Counted from the stretch's first letter, positions 1 through 7,403 are shown. The stretch is 19,778 nucleotides of DNA from Actinoallomurus sp048498315 (GCA_048498315.1 JBEHYF010000098.1:1-19778); one strand, 5' to 3'. The notes: generated by a model not told the origin, from the sequence alone. Translations and numbers: made by a program.

Positions 1-378
1 GCCTTCTCCGCCATGATGCGAGAGAGCGGGGTGACGATCGACTCTCCGGAGATCGCCGTCGGCCTGGCTCGTGCCTATGTCGAGAGCACCCGGTCGATGC
101 GGGAGTTCAGCCGGGTCGTCGACAGTCCTGACGACGTCACCTGGGCCCAGCCACGCACCCCGGAGGAGCAGCGGAGTCTGGCCGAGGCGAGTGACCGGCT
201 TCGCGCGCTCGTACGTCCGCCGGCCGCGCGCGCCGTCGGCGATGGCCACGAGGTCACGCTGTACGTCTTGCGCGGCTCGACGTTGGAGCGCCGGGTGCTC
301 ACCATCGCGCGCGACGGTGGTATCGGCGAGCACGTCGAGGGCGTCGCGCTCGGACTTCCCACCCCGATCAGCATCTGA
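1..378 (+). CDS. Hypothetical protein, 5' end cut by the window
   Basis: The reading frame is open from the first base and closes with TGA at 376-378, so the gene probably begins upstream, although two in-frame ATG codons at 13 and 16 could also be starts. The visible part (about 125 residues) is soluble, with a helical, charged first half (Arg/Glu-rich, around the MREFSRVV segment) and a second half that looks like two or three beta strands (HEVTLYVLRG, ERRVLTIARDG). There are no membrane segments and no motif I recognise. GC-rich third positions support coding. A hairpin starts 6 bases after the stop. I cannot assign a function. It could be the C-terminal domain of a larger protein whose name lies outside the window. 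Confidence 0.55.
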   Translation, partial: AFSAMMRESGVTIDSPEIAVGLARAYVESTRSMREFSRVVDSPDDVTWAQPRTPEEQRSLAEASDRLRALVRPPAARAVGDGHEVTLYVLRGSTLERRVLTIARDGGIGEHVEGVALGLPTPISI

Positions 379-384
379 CCGGTG

Positions 385-402
385 CCGGCGAGGCGTCGCC
401 GG
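385..402 (+). terminator. Hairpin after the first gene, probable terminator
   Basis: CCGGCGA, loop GGCG, TCGCCGG form a perfect 7-bp stem starting 6 bases after the stop codon of the upstream gene. There is no T-tract, which is common for actinobacterial hairpin terminators. Position and symmetry are seen; the function is inferred. Confidence 0.4.
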
Positions 403-698
403 TGCGCGGGTGCTCCGGTAGCCGGGCGGATCGTCCTGTGGTTTCGCGGCGGCGCGTCACGGCGCGCCCGCTGCGCGGATGCTTCCGGTTGCCGGGAGGG
501 CGGCCCGCGGGAGGGCACGCGGGCGAGGCCCGAAGCGCAGCCGGCCGGCGGCGAATAAGCTGGGCGCGTTCGCGGTGCCGATCCGGAAAGACCCGCCTTC
601 TCGTCCCATGAGCACGCTTCCGCTGCCCGCGCGCCGACCCGGCCGCACGACGTTCCCCCGACCCCGCGCCCTGGCGCCCGCGCGACACGGGGCCAGCC
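403..698. other. Intergenic stretch before the CopD-CtaG gene, no convincing gene
   Basis: About 300 bases of GC-rich sequence. Short open frames exist on both strands (for example 479-706 plus), but they are Arg/Pro/Ala-rich, show no domain, and overlap the start of the next gene. The stretch probably carries the promoter and leader of the CopD-CtaG gene. I see no clear -35/-10 pair and no tRNA or riboswitch fold. Confidence 0.4.
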
Positions 699-2747
699 GT
701 GGCTAGCCGCCGCCCGTACCTCCTGGCGGCCCTGGCCGGCCTCACGAGCCTGGGCGCGCTGGTGGCCGCGCTCATCGCCGGGGGCGCGGTGCGCGAAAAG
801 GTGATCAGCGGGCTGGCCGACGCGGGCGCGCTCACCCGGTGGGGCCTCCCGGTGGCCCGCCTGGTCATGGACCTCGGCGGGGCGCTCACCGTCGGCACGC
901 TCCTCGTCGCGGCCGTCCTGCTGCCGTCCGCCGAGGGCGTGCTCGATCCGCAGGCCGTCCGCTACCTGCGCGGCACGTCGTGGATCGCGGCGGTGTGGGC
1001 GGCCGGGGCGGCGGCCACGCTGATCTTCAGCGTCTCCGACATCCTGGGCGAGCCGGTGGGGCAGGTCGCCACCGGCAACGAGCTGTCCAGCTACGTCGGC
1101 CAGCTCCCGCAGGGCACCGCGCTGCTGTTCGTCGTGCTGCTCGCGGCCGTGATCGCGCTCCTGTCCCGCACGGCGGCCACGCCCGGCGCGGCCGCCGGCC
1201 TGCTCGCCGTCGCGCTCGTCACGCTGCTGCCGCCGCCGCTGACCGGCCACTCGGCCTCCTCGCCCAACCACGAGCTGGCCGTCACCGGGCTGGCGATCCA
1301 CGTCGTCGCACTCGCCCCGTGGGTCGGCGGGCTCCTGGCGCTGACCTGGTACGCCGCCCGCGAGGGCGACCACCTCGGCGTCGCCGCCGACCGGTTCAGC
1401 CGCATGGCGTTGTGGTGTTTCGTCGCCGTCGGCGTCAGCGGCGTGGCCAACGCGATCTCCCGCCTGCCCGACCCGGCGGAGCTGTTCACCAGCGCCTACG
1501 GGCGGCTGGTGCTGGTCAAGGTGGTGCTGTTCGCGGCGCTCGGCGTGCTCGGCCGGTTGCACCGCGAACGCACGCTGCCGGCGATCCTGGCGCTGGGCCC
1601 GAAGGCCCGGCCGCGCCCGCCGGTGCGCCGCCCGCCGTGGCCGTTCGTGCGGCTCGCCGCCGCCGAGGCGTTCGTCATGGCGGCCCTCATGGGCGTCGCG
1701 GTCGCGCTCGCCCGCACGGCCCCGCCCGTGGTCACCGCCGAGGAGCCGGCCGTGCGCTCGCTCCTGGGCTACGACATGCCGCCGTCGCTTACCCTCGCCC
1801 GGCTGGCCATACTGTGGCGTCCGGACCTGTTCTTCGCGGTGCTGGTCATCGTCCTCGGCGGCCTGTACCTGGCGGGGGTGGCGCGGCTGCGCCGCCGCGG
1901 CGACGCGTGGCCGGCGATGCGCACGGCGTCGTGGCTGGCCGGGCTGGTCACCATCGTTGCGGTGACGCTGACCGGCGTGGCGACGTACGCGCCGGTGCTG
2001 TTCAGCGTGCACATGGTCCAGCACATGGTGCTGTCGATGCTGACACCGATCCTGCTCGTGCTCGGCGCACCGGTGACGCTCGCGCTGCGGGCGCTGCGGC
2101 CGGCCGCGATCCGTGGCGACCGCGGCCCGCGCGAATGGCTCGTAATCACCCTGCACAGCCGCGCGATGCGGTTCGTCGGCCATCCGGCCACCGCGACCGT
2201 CATCTTCATGGCGAGCACGTACGGGCTGTACTTCTCGCCGCTGTTCGGCCACCTGATGCGCGCCCACGTCGGGCACCTGGCGATGCTCGTGCACTTCCTG
2301 CTCGCCGGGACGCTGTTCTTCTGGGTGCTGATCGGCGTCGACCCGACGCCGCGGCGGCTGCCCTACGTCGCCCGGATGCTGCTGCTGTTCGTGACGATGC
2401 CGTTCCACGCGTTCTTCGGCATCTCGCTGATGAACCTCGGCAGGCCGATTGCGGCGGGCTGGTACACCGCGCTGCACCGTCCCTGGGGTGGATCGGTGCT
2501 GGCCGACCAGCAGACCGGCGGCGCGATCGCGTGGGCGTTCGGCGAGATCCCGACGCTCATCGTGCTCGTCGCGCTGGTGTGCCAGTGGTACCGGCACGAC
2601 CAGCGGTCGGCGCGCCGCCTCGAACGCCGCGCCGAGCGCGCGGCCGCCGCCGGCGAGCACGACGAGCTGGCCGACTACAACGCCTACCTGGCGAACCTCG
2701 AACGCCGCTCCCAGGGCCGCGACGACCGCTCGCCCGCGGCGGACTGA
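699..2747 (+). CDS. CopD-CtaG fusion, copper transport / cytochrome oxidase assembly membrane protein
   Basis: A 682-aa polytopic membrane protein with roughly 15 or more hydrophobic segments. The N-terminal half (about residues 1-340) has CopD-type segments, including one near residues 235-300 with a conserved YGRLVLVKVVLFAALG helix. Proteins of this kind are linked to copper uptake. The C-terminal half (about 360-640) matches the CtaG (caa3-type oxidase assembly factor) family, with the HMVQHMVLSMLTP motif, a short GHPATATV loop and His/Met-rich helices that could carry copper. The fusion is common in actinobacteria. It acts in the cytoplasmic membrane, probably delivering copper to the CuA/CuB sites of cytochrome oxidase. 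The tail is charged and coiled (RRLERRAERAAAAGEHDELADYN is the region near 640-665). The start is GTG at 699, the only reasonable start before an upstream stop, but its ribosome binding site is weak. The next plus-strand gene is also a secreted-envelope protein. Confidence 0.9.
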   Translation: MASRRPYLLAALAGLTSLGALVAALIAGGAVREKVISGLADAGALTRWGLPVARLVMDLGGALTVGTLLVAAVLLPSAEGVLDPQAVRYLRGTSWIAAVWAAGAAATLIFSVSDILGEPVGQVATGNELSSYVGQLPQGTALLFVVLLAAVIALLSRTAATPGAAAGLLAVALVTLLPPPLTGHSASSPNHELAVTGLAIHVVALAPWVGGLLALTWYAAREGDHLGVAADRFSRMALWCFVAVGVSGVANAISRLPDPAELFTSAYGRLVLVKVVLFAALGVLGRLHRERTLPAILALGPKARPRPPVRRPPWPFVRLAAAEAFVMAALMGVAVALARTAPPVVTAEEPAVRSLLGYDMPPSLTLARLAILWRPDLFFAVLVIVLGGLYLAGVARLRRRGDAWPAMRTASWLAGLVTIVAVTLTGVATYAPVLFSVHMVQHMVLSMLTPILLVLGAPVTLALRALRPAAIRGDRGPREWLVITLHSRAMRFVGHPATATVIFMASTYGLYFSPLFGHLMRAHVGHLAMLVHFLLAGTLFFWVLIGVDPTPRRLPYVARMLLLFVTMPFHAFFGISLMNLGRPIAAGWYTALHRPWGGSVLADQQTGGAIAWAFGEIPTLIVLVALVCQWYRHDQRSARRLERRAERAAAAGEHDELADYNAYLANLERRSQGRDDRSPAAD

Positions 2748-2790
2748 GGCCGCCGCCCGCAGGCCCGCGCCCGCAGACCCGCGCCCGCGG

Positions 2791-2806
2791 GCCGTCGGCC
2801 GACGGC
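2791..2806 (+). terminator. 16-base perfect palindrome after the CopD-CtaG gene
   Basis: GCCGTCGGCCGACGGC is a perfect palindrome 43 bases past the stop codon. It follows a short direct-repeat run (CGCGCCCGCAG-type units at 2755-2790). It may act as a terminator hairpin (6-bp stem, 4-base loop) or be a protein-binding site for the next gene. Confidence 0.35.
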
Positions 2807-2924
2807 GCCCGTCATGCGGACGCCGGGCGGGCGTCGCTCCGCGACCGGCCGATGACCGGCCAAGATGCGGTCACCATGCGGGCGGTGCGGGTTAGCCGGC
2901 GCACCGGCGGGAAAATCCGTTTCT

Positions 2925-3563
2925 GTGTCCCGCGTAACGATCATTGCGCTGCTGCTCGCGGCCGTGCTCCCGGCCGCCGCCGGCTGCGGCGCGAAGGAAA
3001 GGACGGCGGCCAGCGCGCACGCCCGCCCGCAGGCCACGCGACCGGCCGCGTCGACGGCACCGGCCACCCGTACGACGCCGCCGACCGGCCGGACGACGCC
3101 GGCGGCCGGCTCACCCATGACCGCACCCGCGCCCACGCCGGCGAGCAGTGACCCGGTGGCGCACGCCGGCAACGGTTCCGGCTTCTCGCTGCCGATGCGC
3201 GTGGTGACGAACAGCGGCGGCACGCTGGTCTTCGTCCCGGTCCGCGTCAACGGCCACGGCCCGTATGAGTTCGTGCTCGACACCGGCTCGTCGAACTCCT
3301 CGGTGGACCGCAGCCTCGTCCGCCGTCTCGACCTGCCGCGCACCGGGCAGCAACACCGCGTGCAGGGCGTCACCGGCAGCGGCACGGTCCCCATCGTGCG
3401 GGTGCAGCACTGGACGCTCGGCGGCGTGCCGCTGCGGGCCTCCTCGCTGGCCGTCGTCGACCTGGGCATGAACGTGTCCGGGCTGCTCGGCTCCGACGAG
3501 CTGCGCCACTTCGACAGCGTCACCCTCGACTTCGCCCACGGCAAGGTCTGGTTCCGGCGGTAG
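2925..3563 (+). CDS. Lipoprotein retropepsin-like aspartyl protease
   Basis: From the GTG at 2925 the protein is 212 aa and begins with a textbook lipoprotein signal (short n-region, hydrophobic IIALLLAAVL, then AAGC with Cys21 as the lipidated residue). An upstream ATG at 2865 is in frame but would put 20 unrelated residues before the signal, so I prefer 2925. A Pro/Thr/Ala-rich spacer (about 25-85) follows, then the catalytic domain. Its active-site motif FVLDTGSSNS has Asp119, and the partner hydrophobic-Gly segment is MNVSGLLGSDEL. A single DTG copy in about 130 residues fits the retropepsin-like (gag-polyprotein putative aspartyl protease) family, which works as a homodimer. It is probably anchored on the outer face of the membrane. 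Substrate unknown. It is convergent with the HtrA-type protease gene. Confidence 0.82.
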   Translation: MSRVTIIALLLAAVLPAAAGCGAKERTAASAHARPQATRPAASTAPATRTTPPTGRTTPAAGSPMTAPAPTPASSDPVAHAGNGSGFSLPMRVVTNSGGTLVFVPVRVNGHGPYEFVLDTGSSNSSVDRSLVRRLDLPRTGQQHRVQGVTGSGTVPIVRVQHWTLGGVPLRASSLAVVDLGMNVSGLLGSDELRHFDSVTLDFAHGKVWFRR

Positions 3564-3603
3564 CGGGCGCGGCACCGGGTGCTCCCAGGCCGATCCGACG
3601 TCA

Positions 3604-3617
3604 CGCGCGCCCGCGCG
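3604..3617. terminator. GC hairpin between convergent genes, possible bidirectional terminator
   Basis: CGCGCG-CC-CGCGCG lies in the 104-base gap between two convergent genes (stops at 3563 and 3668). The two-base loop means the real stem would be about 5 bp. A longer imperfect pairing (GTAGCGGGCG near 3560 with CGCCCGCGCTAC near 3636) brackets it. Low-complexity GC makes chance symmetry likely. Confidence 0.3.
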
Positions 3618-3667
3618 CACGGCCACGCCCGCGCTACACCGCCGGGTGCGGCGCTCGGGGGCGCGCG

Positions 3668-4726
3668 TCAGCCGGCCAGCTGGCCCAGGGTGACCGTCAC
3701 GGTGAGGCGGCTGCCGTCGGAATGCTCCACCTCGACCTTTGCGGACTGACCCGGCTTCATGCCCGCCAGCACCTGCGAAAGATCCGTGGTGTTCGGGGTC
3801 TTCGTATCGTTCACAGCCAGGATGACGTCCCCGGGGATGATGCCCGCCTTATCAGCCGGGCCGCCCTTGTTCACCGAGACGACGCCGACGCCGACGACGT
3901 TGCCCTGCAGGTCGGTCACGTCGCGGACCTTGACGCCGAGGGCCGCCCGTCCGGAGTTGGTGACCTTGCCGGTCGCGATGAGCTGGTCGGCGATCAGCTT
4001 GACCGTGTTGCTCGGGATCGCGAAGCCGATGCCGGGCGCGGCGCCGCCCATCTGCGGATCGGTCGCCGCCATGGCCGGCACGCCGATGACCTGCCGGTTC
4101 AGCGTGACGAGCGCGCCCCCGCTGTTGCCCGGATTGATGGGCGCGCTGGTCTGCACGGCGCCCGCGATCGTGGCACCGGGGAACGCGCCCTCGCGGGCCG
4201 AGGTCACCGTGCGCCCCAGCGCCGAGACGATGCCGCTGGTCACGCTCCCGGACAGCCCCAGCGGGTTGCCCATCGCCAGCACCATCTCGCCCACGGTCAG
4301 CTTGCTGGAGTCGCCGAACGATGCGGGCTTCAGCGACCGGTCGTTCACCCGTATGACGGCGAGATCGTCCGGCGGATACGCGCCGATCAGTGTCGCGGGC
4401 AGCGCCGTCTTCCCGGTGGCGGTCGTGACCTCCAGACGCCGGGCGCCCGCGACGACGTGGGCGTTGGTCACGATGTCGCCCTTGTTGTCGTAGATCACCC
4501 CTGACCCCAGGGCGGTGCCGGTGGTGATCTGGACGACGGACGGCAGGACCGCCTTCACCACGCCCTCGTACTGCTGCTCGATCTGTGCGGCGATGCCGCC
4601 CTGGCCGGGCCGCGGGGACGGCGCAGCCGCCCCGTCACCGGCTTTCTTCGCGCTGTTTCCGCCGCAACCGGCCAGCAGGGTCACGGCGGCGAGCATGGTC
4701 ACTCCCAGCCGGGTCGCGTGTCTCAT
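3668..4726 (-). CDS. HtrA/DegP-type serine protease lipoprotein (trypsin-like + PDZ)
   Basis: The protein is 352 aa from the ATG at 4726, preceded by GGGGGAA on the minus strand. The open frame continues further upstream, but that part is not coding. Residues 1-21 form a lipoprotein signal with lipobox LLAGC (Cys21), and a Gly/Pro/Ala-rich linker follows. The trypsin-like domain (about 55-250) has the full triad: His90 in TNAHVV, Asp121 in DDLAVI and Ser202 in PGNSGGA. A PDZ domain (about 260-345) follows, with a RAALGVKV carboxylate-binding-loop-like segment and GPADKAGIIPGDVILAVN. HtrA family members degrade or refold damaged envelope proteins. The lipid anchor would place this one on the outer face of the cytoplasmic membrane. 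It lies downstream of the YdjM-like gene on the same strand, but a strong hairpin between them suggests separate transcripts. Confidence 0.93.
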   Translation of the reverse strand: MRHATRLGVTMLAAVTLLAGCGGNSAKKAGDGAAAPSPRPGQGGIAAQIEQQYEGVVKAVLPSVVQITTGTALGSGVIYDNKGDIVTNAHVVAGARRLEVTTATGKTALPATLIGAYPPDDLAVIRVNDRSLKPASFGDSSKLTVGEMVLAMGNPLGLSGSVTSGIVSALGRTVTSAREGAFPGATIAGAVQTSAPINPGNSGGALVTLNRQVIGVPAMAATDPQMGGAAPGIGFAIPSNTVKLIADQLIATGKVTNSGRAALGVKVRDVTDLQGNVVGVGVVSVNKGGPADKAGIIPGDVILAVNDTKTPNTTDLSQVLAGMKPGQSAKVEVEHSDGSRLTVTVTLGQLAG

Positions 4727-4778
4727 GTCAGTGCTTTTCCCCCCGGCCGCCCGATGAAGCAATTCGGGGCGTACCGGG

Positions 4779-4806
4779 CGCCGTACCGGGCGTGCCCGGT
4801 ACGGCG
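4779..4806 (-). terminator. Perfect 13-bp inverted repeat after the YdjM-like gene
   Basis: CGCCGTACCGGGC, GT, GCCCGGTACGGCG: a 13-bp perfect inverted repeat with a 2-base centre (in practice a 12-bp stem and 4-base loop), starting 6 bases beyond the stop of the minus-strand gene that ends at 4813. No T-tract follows, as in many actinobacterial I-shaped terminators. A half copy of the arm (GTACCGGGCG) lies just beside it at 4771. It could also be an operator for the HtrA gene, about 50 bases upstream of that start. Confidence 0.6.
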
Positions 4807-4812
4807 GACCGA

Positions 4813-5559
4813 TCAGCCGTGGTGATGAGAGAGCCAGAAGACGGCAAAGGAACCGGCGGACGTCCGGATGCCGAGGATCACGATGGCGAGCGTGAGAAGG
4901 GGGGTGACGACCCACTTCTCGACCAGCCCGTTGGTACGCGGTACGAGCGGGATGCCCATCCGCCGGCGCATGGGCCACAGCATCGGGCAGCCCTCCGGCG
5001 TCAGCCCGTCGGTCACGACGTGCATGAGGCAGCCGAGCCCGACGGCGAAGCCGGGCCAGCCGAGCACGTAATGGCCGGGCACGATGGTCAGGCCAGGACC
5101 CGCGAAGTGCATACGGGCCATCAGGAGGGTCATCCCGCCGGCGATCGCGGCGTTCAACAGCGCATCGAAGTGCTCGCGCTCGGGTATGCGGATGCCGATG
5201 CCCCGCAGTCCGAGCCCGATCAGCAGGAACAGCATCACCCACCACGCCTGGACCACGTACTGGGACAGCGCGTCGGCGACGGCCGCCATGCCGACGCAGA
5301 ACAGCAGGGAGTGGGTGGCGTGCCGGTGCCCCCCGGAGATCGCCGAGACGCCCTTGCACAGCACCCGCGTGACCGGGCCGAACGTGTTGGCGATCGTGCC
5401 GTCATGGTGGTCGAGGTCGGGCAGCAGCGCCGCACCGCCGCAGACCACGGCCCCGGCCGCGATCTGCCCGGGCGTCATCCTCATGCCGTAGTCGGCGAGG
5501 AACGGCACCGTCCCCAGCCACGCGGCCGCCCCCGCGAGGGCATGCGTATGCCCCATCAT
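4813..5559 (-). CDS. YdjM/YbcI-type membrane-bound metal-dependent hydrolase (DUF457 family)
   Basis: The protein is 248 aa from the ATG at 5559, with GGGTGAT about 7 bases upstream on the minus strand. A second ATG follows immediately. It begins MMGHTHALAGAAAW, the usual opening of this family, where the early His residues and LLPDLDHH (about residues 45-52) are putative metal ligands. GGHRHATHS (about 76-84) and LMHVVTDGLTPEGCPMLWP (about 180-198) are further family signatures. Five to six hydrophobic segments predict a polytopic membrane protein. Family members are called metal-dependent hydrolases by motif; the substrate is not established, and the E. coli homologue YdjM is SOS-regulated. 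I see no obvious SOS box here. It is divergent from the toxin-antitoxin genes. Confidence 0.87.
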   Translation of the reverse strand: MMGHTHALAGAAAWLGTVPFLADYGMRMTPGQIAAGAVVCGGAALLPDLDHHDGTIANTFGPVTRVLCKGVSAISGGHRHATHSLLFCVGMAAVADALSQYVVQAWWVMLFLLIGLGLRGIGIRIPEREHFDALLNAAIAGGMTLLMARMHFAGPGLTIVPGHYVLGWPGFAVGLGCLMHVVTDGLTPEGCPMLWPMRRRMGIPLVPRTNGLVEKWVVTPLLTLAIVILGIRTSAGSFAVFWLSHHHG

Positions 5560-5679
5560 GTGTGGATCACCCAAATTCTTACCACGGCCGGGACTGTAAC
5601 GGTCATCACCGGGAATGGATGCGCGACGCGCCGAAGCGGTTCCACGACTCATCGGCACGTCATCGGTCGCCCTCTGAGT

Positions 5680-5698
5680 GCCTGCATTGATAGCAGGC
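5680..5698 (+). promoter_or_regulatory. Inverted repeat upstream of the toxin-antitoxin pair, operator candidate
   Basis: GCCTGC, 7 bases (ATTGATA), GCAGGC. The repeat ends 2 bases before the GAGGGAG ribosome binding site (5701-5707) that serves the ATG at 5714. FitAB/VapBC complexes autorepress by binding inverted repeats in their own promoter, so an operator role is likely. The AT-rich centre stands out from the GC-rich background. Confidence 0.5.
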
Positions 5699-5713
5699 GT
5701 GAGGGAGATGGGC

Positions 5714-5959
5714 ATGGCGGCAGTGAGCATCAGAGGGCTCGATGAAGAGGTGAAGCGGCGGCTTCGTGTCCGGGCGGCGCGGCACGGAAGGTCCATGGAG
5801 GCCGAGATTCGCGCAATCCTGACCGAGACGGTCCGTGAGCCGACCGAGCCGGAGGGCTTGATGACGGCGCTGCTCGATCGCTTCGGTGCGATCGGCGGCG
5901 TCGAACTCGATTTGCCGGCACGGTCGACGACGCCGGCGCGCGCGGCCGACTTCTCGTGA
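5714..5959 (+). CDS. FitA/VapB-type ribbon-helix-helix antitoxin
   Basis: The protein is 81 aa from the ATG at 5714, placed 6 bases after GAGGGAG. The ATG at 5708 directly abuts that site and is a poorer choice. The N-terminal half is a ribbon-helix-helix DNA-binding unit: strand AAVSIRGL, then helices EEVKRRLRVRAARHG and SMEAEIRAILTETV, closely following the FitA pattern. The C-terminal tail (about 45-81) is the part that would wrap into the toxin active site. Its stop overlaps the toxin start (GTGA), which implies translational coupling. It probably neutralises the PIN RNase encoded next and represses the shared promoter as a complex. Confidence 0.88.
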   Translation: MAAVSIRGLDEEVKRRLRVRAARHGRSMEAEIRAILTETVREPTEPEGLMTALLDRFGAIGGVELDLPARSTTPARAADFS

Positions 5960-6402
5960 TCGTTTTCGACACCAACGTGGTGTCCGAACTCATGATGCCG
6001 GCGCCGTCGCCGGTCGTCGTCGAATGGGTGCGTGCCTGCAGCGCCGGGGACCTTTACACGACGTCCGTGACACTGGCCGAGATCAGGTACGGCATCGAGA
6101 GCCTGCCCGACGGGAGTCGTAGGCGGCTGCCGAGGACGGCGGTCGATGAGGTGTTCTCCACCTTCGAGGAGCAGGTGCTTCCGTTCGATGCCGATGCGGC
6201 CGTGCGATACGCGGAGGTCGTCCGCGAGCGCGATCGCGCCGGTATGCCGATCGACGGCTTCGACGCGCAGATCGCCGCGATCTGCCGCGCCCACGGCGCG
6301 GCGCTGGCGACCCGGAACGTCAAGGACTTTCGCGGAACCGGTGTCGAGGTCATCGACCCGTGGCAGATGACCGTCGGGTCTTCGCGGCCATCCGGGGAGT
6401 GA
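5956..6402 (+). CDS. PIN-domain RNase toxin, FitB/VapC type
   Basis: The protein is 148 aa and starts at a GTG that overlaps the antitoxin stop. The PIN domain is complete: Asp5 in MIVFDTNVVSEL, Glu42 in TLAEIRYG, Asp103 in DGFDAQIAAI and the C-terminal ATRNVKDF (Asn121, Asp124). These are the acidic residues that hold Mg2+ or Mn2+ in this RNase family. The TTSVTLAEIRYGI and ATRNVKDF segments match FitB closely. Free toxin would cleave RNA (tRNA or rRNA in studied VapC proteins) and stop growth. The specific target cannot be read from sequence. Nothing looks broken, so the pair is probably functional. Confidence 0.92.
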   Translation: MIVFDTNVVSELMMPAPSPVVVEWVRACSAGDLYTTSVTLAEIRYGIESLPDGSRRRLPRTAVDEVFSTFEEQVLPFDADAAVRYAEVVRERDRAGMPIDGFDAQIAAICRAHGAALATRNVKDFRGTGVEVIDPWQMTVGSSRPSGE

Positions 6403-6412
6403 TGTCGGCGCG

Positions 6413-6443
6413 CCGGTGATCCGGACGTTGTCGATCAGACCGG
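6413..6443. terminator. Imperfect hairpin between convergent genes
   Basis: CCGGTGATC (6413-6421) pairs with GATCAGACCGG (6433-6443) with a two-base bulge. It sits between the VapC stop (6402) and the LigD-like stop (6435-6437), which it overlaps. A bidirectional terminator is plausible. Confidence 0.35.
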
Positions 6444-7403
6444 TATGAGGCGCCAGTCGGCTGACTTCGGGTGGTAGGGCGCGTCGAGGCGTTTGGCGAG
6501 GACGCCCGGGAGGTTCTGGGCGCGGGCGGCCTCGCGTACGGCGTCGCCGTCGTCGAAGCACGGCGCGGTCTGCCACCGGGGACCCGCCAGGCCCAGCCCG
6601 GTCAGCAGCTCACGCCGCCGGGCGTACGGCTCGTCGAGCAGCGACCGGCCGTCGAGGTAGAGCACGTCGAACACCATGTACGTGTCGGGGCCCTGGACGC
6701 CCGTGAACTCGCCGTCGAGGACGACGCGATGCGCGGACAGCGCCTCGCCGAGGCCGGAGGGCGCCCTGGCCTCCTCGCCGCCGATCTCCACGGCCCGTAC
6801 GGTGCCACGGTCGGAGAACACGATCAGGCGCCGGCCGCCCCAGGCGATCTCGTAGCCGTAGGCGTCGCGGTCGCGCGGAAACCGCTTCCGCGTCTCGGGC
6901 AGCACCGGCTCGATCCGGCCGGGCATCGGCTCGGCGTCCGGGTCGACCGGCGGATCCATCCGGTGGATCACCCAGTTCTTCCCCTGCGTGGGGAACAGGA
7001 CGTATCGGCCGGAGACACGGTCGCCGTGCAGGACGATCTTGATCTCGCGGTCGGTCCACTTCTCCGTCTCGTAGGTGCCGCGATCCCAGATCGTGACCTG
7101 GCCGCCGCCGTACTCGCCTTTCGGGATCTCGCCCGCGAACGACGCGTACTCCAGCGGGTGGTCCTCGGTGTGCACGGCGAGGTGGTTGACGCGCGGGTCG
7201 TCCGGCACGCCCTTCGGCAGCGCCCAGGAGACGAGAACGCCGTCGCGTTCGAGCCGGAAGTCCCAGTGCAGCCGGCGGGCATGGTGCTCCTGGATGACGA
7301 ACGTGTCGTCCTCGCCGCGGGGGAGCGGCCCTTCAGGCGGCACGGGCTCCGGCGTACGGCTCGCGTCGCGCTTCTTCCGGTCCGTGCCGAGCTTGTCCGC
7401 CAC
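6435..7403 (-). CDS. LigD-like 3'-phosphoesterase fused to a degenerate ATP-dependent ligase domain
   Basis: From the GTG at 7403 it is 322 aa and begins ADKLGTDRKKRDASRTPEP, a typical opening of this family. A GTG at 7484 would add 27 residues of no clear homology. The phosphoesterase domain (about 30-150) keeps the LigD catalytic set: His40, His46, Asp48, Arg50, His82 and Tyr86. It also has EIPKGEYGGGQV. LigD phosphoesterases trim 3' ribonucleotides and phosphates in non-homologous end joining. The C-terminal part resembles the nucleotidyltransferase core (DGEFTGVQG, FDVLYLDGRSLL, GVLAKRLD), but motif I reads EIAWGG where active ligases have a catalytic Lys (K-x-D-G). Ala187 replaces the Lys, motif IV has lost its Glu, and there is no OB-fold. 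The protein is probably a stand-alone end-processing enzyme with a non-catalytic ligase-like module. Confidence 0.85.
   Translation of the reverse strand: MADKLGTDRKKRDASRTPEPVPPEGPLPRGEDDTFVIQEHHARRLHWDFRLERDGVLVSWALPKGVPDDPRVNHLAVHTEDHPLEYASFAGEIPKGEYGGGQVTIWDRGTYETEKWTDREIKIVLHGDRVSGRYVLFPTQGKNWVIHRMDPPVDPDAEPMPGRIEPVLPETRKRFPRDRDAYGYEIAWGGRRLIVFSDRGTVRAVEIGGEEARAPSGLGEALSAHRVVLDGEFTGVQGPDTYMVFDVLYLDGRSLLDEPYARRRELLTGLGLAGPRWQTAPCFDDGDAVREAARAQNLPGVLAKRLDAPYHPKSADWRLIPV

Noticed and set aside
75..2660. 861-aa open frame on the minus strand opposite the CopD-CtaG gene
   Set aside because: His/Arg/Gln/Gly-rich translation without domains; a mirror of the GC-rich codon bias of the real gene on the other strand.
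839..3151. 770-aa open frame on the plus strand overlapping CopD-CtaG and the protease
   Set aside because: Arg/Gly/Ala/Pro-rich nonsense in another frame; the overlapped genes have clear families.
4813..6576. 587-aa minus-strand frame running through the toxin-antitoxin genes into the YdjM-like gene
   Set aside because: Only the part from 5559 downward resembles a family; the rest is opposite the well-supported antitoxin and toxin.
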